Part shown: positions 5,221 through 10,320 of the stretch, one piece after another
How positions within the stretch are numbered: position 1 is the stretch's first letter
Layout: each line of letters starts with the position of its first letter
NCBI GenBank assembly: GCA_918219625.1
Contig: CAKJXT010000098.1
Span: 1 to 10,320, forward strand
Source of the DNA: Bacilli bacterium
GTDB lineage: Bacteria; Bacillota_I; Bacilli_A; RF39; UBA660
DNA length: 10,320 nt
Direction: 5' to 3'
The notes under the pieces: model-generated
Database searches by the model: none
The model's input: the letters and a program-made list of their open reading frames with translations, nothing else
Told to the model about the DNA's origin: nothing
Position numbers and translations under genes: made by a program

Positions 5221-8200
5221 TTAATTACTTAAAAAATCTTTACGCATTTTTAGAAAATCATTTATTTCAACACCAGTATCATTACAATAATCAGCTGCAA
5301 ATTCATATGCACGATTTGAATAATGTTTGCTCCCCAATATGTAACCACGTACCATCAATAAATCATTTATTTCAAGTACACCATCTCCAGTAACATCACC
5401 TTTAATAGAAACAGTATATTCTGTCACATATTGACCATTTTGATATATCTTTATGGTATTTCCTGTTCCAACACTACCTTGTGTCTTAATACTATCACCA
5501 TCATAAACAGAATAACTATAACCAGAAGGCAACATTAAATCAATTGAACCGATATCAGTACCTATATCTATCCCAGTCAAAACATTATCATCTACATTAT
5601 AATTAATATTTCCAATTTGTAAATCTATAGACTCCCAAATAGCATATAATCTCAATGTATCATTAGGAACATTATCTAATTGTATAATCTGTTCAGGTGT
5701 ATACGATGTCCCTGTTCCATCTGCCCTTGTATTCCATTCCTTAAATGTATATCCCGGTCTTTCATATATATTTCCGTTTATTTCTTTCTCTTGACCATTT
5801 AATCCATATGATGTTCTTAAAGAATCAGACATTAAAGCAATCGAAGAATCATTTTTATAATCAGACTGTACTGTTCCACCATTCGCATCATATATAATTG
5901 TGTATGCATCTGAAACCCATTTTGCATTTAATCCTGCTCCTGCATATATAGAAAATGCATTAATATTAGCATAAATTCCGTCTTCACTATAATACCATCC
6001 ATTAAAACCATAACCTGTACGAGTTGGTATTGGTAATTCACCATACTCTCCTCTAATACGAACAACTTTGCTATCAGGATTAACAGTACCACCATTAGAA
6101 TTAAATATAACAGTTCTTTTTTCTCCCCACCATATAGCATACAAAGTAATAGATTCCTTATCTGCCATAGCAGGTATTGTATCTAAATTAGCATAAGAAG
6201 TTCCTGTTCCATCTGCTTTTGTATTCCATTCTTTAAATTCATATCTTTCTTTCTCAAAAGGATTTTCTGGTAATTTATATGACTTTCCTGCATCAACTTC
6301 TACACTATCCATTGTCCCAGTAGCACCATTCGCATCAAAATGTACATTATAATGTGGCTTATATGTAATACTTATAGGTACATCTTTTATATAACCATCA
6401 TAATAACTTTCAACATGAATTGTAGTGTTACCTGTAGATTGCGGAATAATAAATCCATTTTCATCTATTTTAACAATATTTTCATTATTAGATCTATAAC
6501 TAATTCTCTTAGCGCTATCAATATTTGGTTCGATATAATCATAAATACTATATGTTTCATTTAATTTTTGATCAATTGATATATCATTAATATTCGTATA
6601 TTCAAAATCAACAAACTTTAATACTGGAATTCTTGGAATACCATCAACAGTTTCAATAACCCAATTATCATCAAAATTATCCCAAGTAGAATAATATGAA
6701 GCATCCGTTAATTTATATAGTTCTGTATCTTTATTAAATATATTAACATTAGTTGCGCTAGAACAATCACCTCTACATAAACTTCTATTCTCTATCGCAA
6801 GCACATTAACATTATCAATACTTACACCATCACTGTTATATAAAATTCCACCGACATTTTTACCTGTAACAGTTGATAAAATGTTTTTTGTAGACATAGA
6901 ACTAGAACTGCCTCCATCCATGATACTATATATCAATACAGAATCACCAGTACCATCACTATATTTACCTAAAATATTTCCTTTAGACTGAATATTTTGA
7001 ATATTTACATTTTTACCACCTAAACCACCTACTAAATAGGCACTATGCATCATATCTTCTCTCTCAAGTTCAAAATCTAAATATATATTAGAAATATATA
7101 TGTTCCCATATGATGAGGTTAAGTCACCAAATAACCCTCCACCATACGTATTCCGCAATTCAGAAAGATTACTAGCATTATAAAATCCTTTTACTCTACT
7201 ATTTATCAAAGCAATATTCTCAAATGTAGCTGTATATTCAGTATGTTCAGGCGTATTACCATTATATTTTGCAACAAGAGCAGCACATTTTCCACCTTGA
7301 CAATTAACATCAAAATCCTCCAATATTAAATTCTTAATAGTTACATTACCAGATGTTGTACCAAACAAACCATTTCCCATATTATACCATTCATACCAAG
7401 GAGTTTTATCCTCATTACAGCTTATGAAATTATCTTGATACAATCCCTTAATTTTGTGTCCTTTTCCATCTAAAGTACCACTAAAATCATTAATTGATTC
7501 CCAACCAAAACCTTGTGGACAAATCTCTGATTCTAAAGATAATTTTCCACCCTCATGAGTATCTTCAGTTAAATCAATATCATTAGCAAGTTCATAATAA
7601 CCATCCAAATCATCTCTTATTTGATTCAACTGAGCAGAATTGGTAATTATATATGGATCAGCTTGAGTTCCGGAACCTTGCATCTTCGCTATTTTTATAT
7701 TTGCTGATGAAACAACGTTTGAATCATATATAGCGTCTATTCTATAATCACCACTATCTAATTCACTTGAAAATGAAATAGAAGTGTTAATATTATTTTC
7801 TGCAATTTCATTATTCGAAAAACTAACTTTATCATTAATTTCTTGATCTTGAGAATTATACATTTTATACGTAACTGTTGATCCTGAAGGTATGTTCTTA
7901 GTTTCTGAATATAATCTAATTTTATTTTCAGAAAATCCTTTATCACTATATTTACTCAAATCAATAAAAGATGTTGTATCTATATTAGATGTAAACACAC
8001 TTACTTTATCAATATATTCACCTTCACTACTTATAACTATTTTTGTATTTTTATCGACTTCAATATCATCTGTTATATCTATAGTAATAAGTCCAGGAAA
8101 TTCGGAATTTTTTGAATATTCTTCATAACCTCCGCTTTTTTTATAAACCTTAACACTATATTCGGTATTTGGAGTTTCAGTTATAAATTTTATTTTTTTA

Positions 8201-9507
8201 ATTTTCTCATTACCATTAATCTTTGTATCAGTTAAATAGTAAGTTTTTTCACTTATAATTTCCTCATCACCTAATATATAATTATTATCCCATGATCTAT
8301 CATCAGTCTTTGTCATATCATCTATAAAACTAATTGATGTATATAAAGAATCATATGTTAAATATGGATATTGTTTCTCATCTCCCCATGAATTTCTTAA
8401 AATCCATACTCCCTTTCCGGAAACAACATCTTTACAACCAGTTGTATCCGCATTATGAATTTTTGTATCAGCACAATATGAATACTCTATATCATCATCC
8501 CATCCAATAATCTGCATAGCATGGCCTCCAGTAGCCATACAATTATAAACGTCTATAACTAAATTATTTAAATTAGAATCATTATATTGACAATTAGAAG
8601 TCATGTAAGTGCTAACATAAGCACCACCTTTTTCTATAATATTTTTTTTAACTTCTTTTAAATAACTATCCATAGTAGTTTTTTCTTCATCCGTTAATAC
8701 ATTAGTTGACTCTCTTAAACCAATCCTCGGCATATTTATAGTAGAATTAACTTCATAATCAGACTTATCATAGCTAATAACATCTGAAAGTTCCATCTTC
8801 GATAAATCTCTATCTTGATATGGTTTAAAAGAATTAGCATTAAATAAAGATACACCATTAGCCATAGCGATAGTTGAGATATAAAAGTTTCCACCGTCTC
8901 CAAGATCACGCATTACAAACGAATCATACTCACTTCTATAATCTTTAATACCATTTCTAGCAGTAACATAATCTATTTGCCTTTCAGCAAATATTACTGG
9001 AGAGTCTATTGTTACTTGAGAGTCATTTTTTAATAAATAAGACTCAGCAGTTTCTGCAGTAGCAAACGTCCAACAAACACCTAATTTACCTTGATCTCTA
9101 ACAGGAGTAACATAGGAACCCCTCATATCATATCTACTTGGAACATCTATATTTTCTGAACCATCCATAGTTTGATAATCAATTACCATTGAAACAGGGA
9201 TCTCACCTTGTTGTGCCTTTTCCTCATCAGAATATGAAAGATAATCAATAAACTGAGGATTCAAATATGTCTTATTGGCTTCTTTATTTTTTTCAGTAAG
9301 AATTATATTACCTGTTTTTTCATATACCTCTTTAATATAATCTTTTGCTTCAGGAGATAAATAAGCATAAGGTTCTGAATTTAAAATCCTATCTATCTTA
9401 CTCAAAGAACTAGCATTGTTTTTTATTATAATAAATAAAAACAAAACAAATACAATACACAATACAATAAAAATTTTTTTCTTGTCATTTACAATAAATT
9501 TACCCAT
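5221..9507 (-). CDS. Secreted papain-family (C1A) cysteine peptidase with C-terminal dockerin
   Basis: This is an extracytoplasmic protease. Residues 11-29 are a hydrophobic signal or anchor segment, and 35-120 may be a propeptide. Residues 121-376 are the C1A catalytic domain: DQG (Gln139, oxyanion hole), GVCWTFA (Cys145), GGHAMQIIGW (His329) and RNSWGD (Asn372), so the active site is complete. Cys306/Cys323 and Cys345/Cys358 may be disulfides. Residues 377-535 resemble the lectin-like region after the C1A domain of clostridial Cwp84-type proteases. Residues 540-607 are Ig-like. Residues 611-965 open with GSGTQADPYII and DIDL, then repeat GLFG and GGL units, as in GLUG/beta-helix proteins. 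Residues 968-1048 are Big_2-like. Three B-repeat/Flg_new modules cover 1052-1293. A pre-dockerin module (1305-1366) and a dockerin (1368-1427) end the protein. GAGGAG precedes the ATG at 9507. The target is unknown: surface-protein maturation, host or dietary protein cleavage, or adhesion are all possible. Confidence 0.9.
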   Translation of the reverse strand: MGKFIVNDKKKIFIVLCIVFVLFLFIIIKNNASSLSKIDRILNSEPYAYLSPEAKDYIKEVYEKTGNIILTEKNKEANKTYLNPQFIDYLSYSDEEKAQQGEIPVSMVIDYQTMDGSENIDVPSRYDMRGSYVTPVRDQGKLGVCWTFATAETAESYLLKNDSQVTIDSPVIFAERQIDYVTARNGIKDYRSEYDSFVMRDLGDGGNFYISTIAMANGVSLFNANSFKPYQDRDLSKMELSDVISYDKSDYEVNSTINMPRIGLRESTNVLTDEEKTTMDSYLKEVKKNIIEKGGAYVSTYMTSNCQYNDSNLNNLVIDVYNCMATGGHAMQIIGWDDDIEYSYCADTKIHNADTTGCKDVVSGKGVWILRNSWGDEKQYPYLTYDSLYTSISFIDDMTKTDDRSWDNNYILGDEEIISEKTYYLTDTKINGNEKIKKIKFITETPNTEYSVKVYKKSGGYEEYSKNSEFPGLITIDITDDIEVDKNTKIVISSEGEYIDKVSVFTSNIDTTSFIDLSKYSDKGFSENKIRLYSETKNIPSGSTVTYKMYNSQDQEINDKVSFSNNEIAENNINTSISFSSELDSGDYRIDAIYDSNVVSSANIKIAKMQGSGTQADPYIITNSAQLNQIRDDLDGYYELANDIDLTEDTHEGGKLSLESEICPQGFGWESINDFSGTLDGKGHKIKGLYQDNFISCNEDKTPWYEWYNMGNGLFGTTSGNVTIKNLILEDFDVNCQGGKCAALVAKYNGNTPEHTEYTATFENIALINSRVKGFYNASNLSELRNTYGGGLFGDLTSSYGNIYISNIYLDFELEREDMMHSAYLVGGLGGKNVNIQNIQSKGNILGKYSDGTGDSVLIYSIMDGGSSSSMSTKNILSTVTGKNVGGILYNSDGVSIDNVNVLAIENRSLCRGDCSSATNVNIFNKDTELYKLTDASYYSTWDNFDDNWVIETVDGIPRIPVLKFVDFEYTNINDISIDQKLNETYSIYDYIEPNIDSAKRISYRSNNENIVKIDENGFIIPQSTGNTTIHVESYYDGYIKDVPISITYKPHYNVHFDANGATGTMDSVEVDAGKSYKLPENPFEKERYEFKEWNTKADGTGTSYANLDTIPAMADKESITLYAIWWGEKRTVIFNSNGGTVNPDSKVVRIRGEYGELPIPTRTGYGFNGWYYSEDGIYANINAFSIYAGAGLNAKWVSDAYTIIYDANGGTVQSDYKNDSSIALMSDSLRTSYGLNGQEKEINGNIYERPGYTFKEWNTRADGTGTSYTPEQIIQLDNVPNDTLRLYAIWESIDLQIGNINYNVDDNVLTGIDIGTDIGSIDLMLPSGYSYSVYDGDSIKTQGSVGTGNTIKIYQNGQYVTEYTVSIKGDVTGDGVLEINDLLMVRGYILGSKHYSNRAYEFAADYCNDTGVEINDFLKMRKDFLSN
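5241..5421 (-). repeat. Dockerin-coding repeat, copy 2 (C-terminus of the cysteine peptidase)
   Basis: This is the partner of 1296-1476, with 8 substitutions and no gaps over 181 bp. Outside these edges the two genes are still related at protein level (the GTGNxIKxY pre-dockerin module) but differ widely in DNA. The matching unit is therefore close to one dockerin domain. Confidence 0.92.
5629..6354 (-). repeat. Three tandem InlB-type B-repeat (Flg_new) modules
   Basis: Residues 1052-1130, 1131-1200 and 1201-1293 of the cysteine peptidase each follow the pattern F/Y-(D/N)-(A/S)-N-G, then a GY-type turn with F-x-(E/G)-W, then LYAIW or LNAKW at the end. Modules 1 and 3 share FKEWNT and ADGTGTSY. 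They probably form a stalk between the catalytic head and the dockerin. A fourth, diverged module of this kind is in the M15D protein (809-876). Confidence 0.8.
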
Positions 9508-9519
9508 AACTACACTCCT

Positions 9520-9540
9520 CTATTCTATATATAAGAATAG
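9520..9540. repeat. Inverted repeat over the cysteine peptidase promoter
   Basis: The arms CTATTCT (9520-9526) and AGAATAG (9534-9540) are perfect inverted copies around the A/T-only centre ATATATA. The repeat covers the likely -10 and reaches the ribosome-binding site, as an operator would. In DNA this A/T-rich it could also be chance. Confidence 0.4.
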
Positions 9541-9562
9541 CATAAAAATATAAAAAAATCTA
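9534..9562 (-). promoter_or_regulatory. Candidate promoter of the cysteine peptidase gene
   Basis: On the minus strand an extended -10 of TGC plus TATTCT (9542-9534) has a poor -35, TAGATT (9562-9557), 17 bp upstream. It lies between the infB terminator and the peptidase ATG. The poor -35 makes this the weakest promoter call in the window, and such a promoter may need an activator. Confidence 0.45.
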
Positions 9563-9563
9563 C

Positions 9564-9594
9564 AAAAAAGAAGTAGAAATTATCTTTCTACCTC
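9564..9594 (-). terminator. Rho-independent terminator of infB
   Basis: On the minus strand GAGGTAGAAA (9594-9585), loop GATAA, then TTTCTACTTC (9579-9570) form a 10-bp stem with one G-U pair, followed by TTTTTT. The stem begins in the last codons of infB, and the stop codon is in the loop and downstream arm. It closes the infB transcript before the surface locus. Confidence 0.85.
9565..9578 (+). repeat. Right copy of the 14-nt direct repeat bracketing the three-gene block
   Basis: Identical to 1236-1249 and in the same orientation. It is the downstream arm and T-tract of the infB terminator. Crossing over between the two copies would remove the three surface genes and leave infB, one terminator and then queA. 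Confidence 0.55.
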
Positions 9595-10320
9595 TACCAT
9601 TTCATATGCTTCAATTACATCATCAACTTTAATATCATTGAAATTAGCAATCGTAATACCACATTCTAAACCTTTTTTTACTTCCTTAACAGAATCCTTT
9701 TCTCTTTGAATTGAACCTATCTCACCATCATAAATAACAACACTGTCACGAATTACTCTTGCCTTAGAATCTCTCTTAACAATACCATCATTTACTAAAC
9801 ATCCAGCAATAGTTCCAACTTTAGAGAACTTAAATAATTGTTTAACAGTAGCTGTACCAATTATTTTCTCTTCATATACAGGATCAAGCATACCCTTCAT
9901 AGCAGCTTCCATGTCTTCTACTGCTTTATATATAATATCATAAAGTCTTATTTCAACACCTTGACTAGATGCATAATCCTTAATTGAATTATTAGGTCTA
10001 ATATTAAATCCTATAACAATCGCATCAGTCGCACGAGCAAGAACTATATCACTTTCAGTAATAGCCCCTACACTACTTCTAATAACATTAACTCTAACTC
10101 CTGAAACATCAATTTTCTCTAATGAATTCTTAACAGCTTCAGCTGAACCATTAACATCAGCCTTAACAATTACGTTAATTTCCTTAATACCATCTTGAAT
10201 CTTAGAAAACAAATCATCAAGCGATAAAGAACCTTTTGGAGCATTATCACGTAATTTAGCTTTAACTCTTCTTTCTTCTCCTACACTACGAGCTTGTTTC
10301 TCAGTTTCAAAAGCCATAAA
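9580..10320 (-). CDS. infB: Translation initiation factor IF2, C-terminal part (start lies outside the window)
   Basis: IF2 is the GTPase that places initiator fMet-tRNA on the 30S ribosomal subunit and promotes subunit joining. The last 246 codons are present, and the frame is open to the window edge. The ATG at 10317 is internal, not the start. The G domain is missing from view, and the middle and C-terminal domains are here. Recognisable stretches are INVIVKADVNGSAEAV, GAITESDIVLA, IVIGFNIRP, KGMLDPVYEEKIIG, GTIAGCLV.DGIVKR, RVIRD.VVIYDGEI and GLECGI (fMet-tRNA-binding C2 domain), then DVIEAYEMVEVER before TAA. All are close to IF2 of other bacteria. In many Firmicutes rbfA follows infB. 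Here a terminator does, and the surface locus begins. Confidence 0.96.
   Translation of the reverse strand, partial: FMAFETEKQARSVGEERRVKAKLRDNAPKGSLSLDDLFSKIQDGIKEINVIVKADVNGSAEAVKNSLEKIDVSGVRVNVIRSSVGAITESDIVLARATDAIVIGFNIRPNNSIKDYASSQGVEIRLYDIIYKAVEDMEAAMKGMLDPVYEEKIIGTATVKQLFKFSKVGTIAGCLVNDGIVKRDSKARVIRDSVVIYDGEIGSIQREKDSVKEVKKGLECGITIANFNDIKVDDVIEAYEMVEVER

Noticed and set aside
5141..5240. Terminator after the cysteine peptidase gene
   Set aside because: Only short A/T inverted repeats with large loops and no following T-run are present, so no confident call can be made.
6340..8128. Short plus- and minus-strand open frames inside the cysteine peptidase gene
   Set aside because: They are shadows of a long, well-supported reading frame with recognisable domains throughout, and they match no family I know.
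1273..9507. Cellulosome gene cluster for plant fibre
   Set aside because: No glycoside hydrolase, cellulose-binding module or multi-cohesin scaffoldin is seen. The enzymes are peptidases.
9580..10317. ATG at 10317 as a real start of a short protein
   Set aside because: The frame stays open to the window edge and the sequence is the interior of IF2, so this Met is internal.

Overview
The window comes from a low-GC Gram-positive bacterium (Bacillota). The DNA is strongly A/T-biased, the codon use is A/T-rich, and the ribosome-binding sites are of the AGGAGG/AGGTGA type. Tryptophan is encoded by TGG, so there is no sign of a Mycoplasma code. Surface proteins built from dockerin, Big_2, InlB-type B-repeat (Flg_new) and GLUG-like modules, plus a sortase-like NPDTG signal, resemble uncultured gut Firmicutes. 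That placement is by resemblance only. Every gene lies on the minus strand, so transcription runs from high to low coordinates.

Layout in transcription order. First, the 3' part of infB (translation initiation factor IF2) ends in a hairpin terminator that overlaps its stop codon. Next comes a 1428-residue secreted papain-family (C1A) cysteine peptidase with a lectin-like region, a beta-helix/GLUG-like region, Ig-like and B-repeat modules, and a C-terminal dockerin. It is followed by a 249-residue surface protein with a signal peptide, one cohesin-like domain, an Asn/Thr/Asp linker, and an NPDTG-membrane-RKK anchor. Then comes a 1017-residue exported VanX-like M15D metallopeptidase with an SH3-like region, an internal dockerin-like EF-hand pair, three novel repeats, Big_2 and B-repeat modules, and a C-terminal dockerin nearly identical to that of the cysteine peptidase. 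Last are queA (queuosine synthesis) and, 8 nt after it, the start of miaA (i6A37 tRNA modification).

The main finding is the three-gene block between infB and queA. A single-cohesin, probably wall-anchored protein sits between two dockerin-bearing peptidases. This is the minimal parts list for a small cell-surface cohesin-dockerin complex whose cargo is proteolytic and peptidoglycan-related rather than cellulolytic. The two C-terminal dockerins share 173 of 181 nucleotides with abrupt edges, which suggests gene conversion or recent module duplication. Each gene of the block has its own promoter-like sequence. A 14-nt direct repeat, which is part of the terminators at both ends, brackets the block, so it reads as an accessory insertion between housekeeping genes.

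No tRNA, rRNA, CRISPR array, transposase or phage gene was seen. No gap between genes exceeds about 90 bases.
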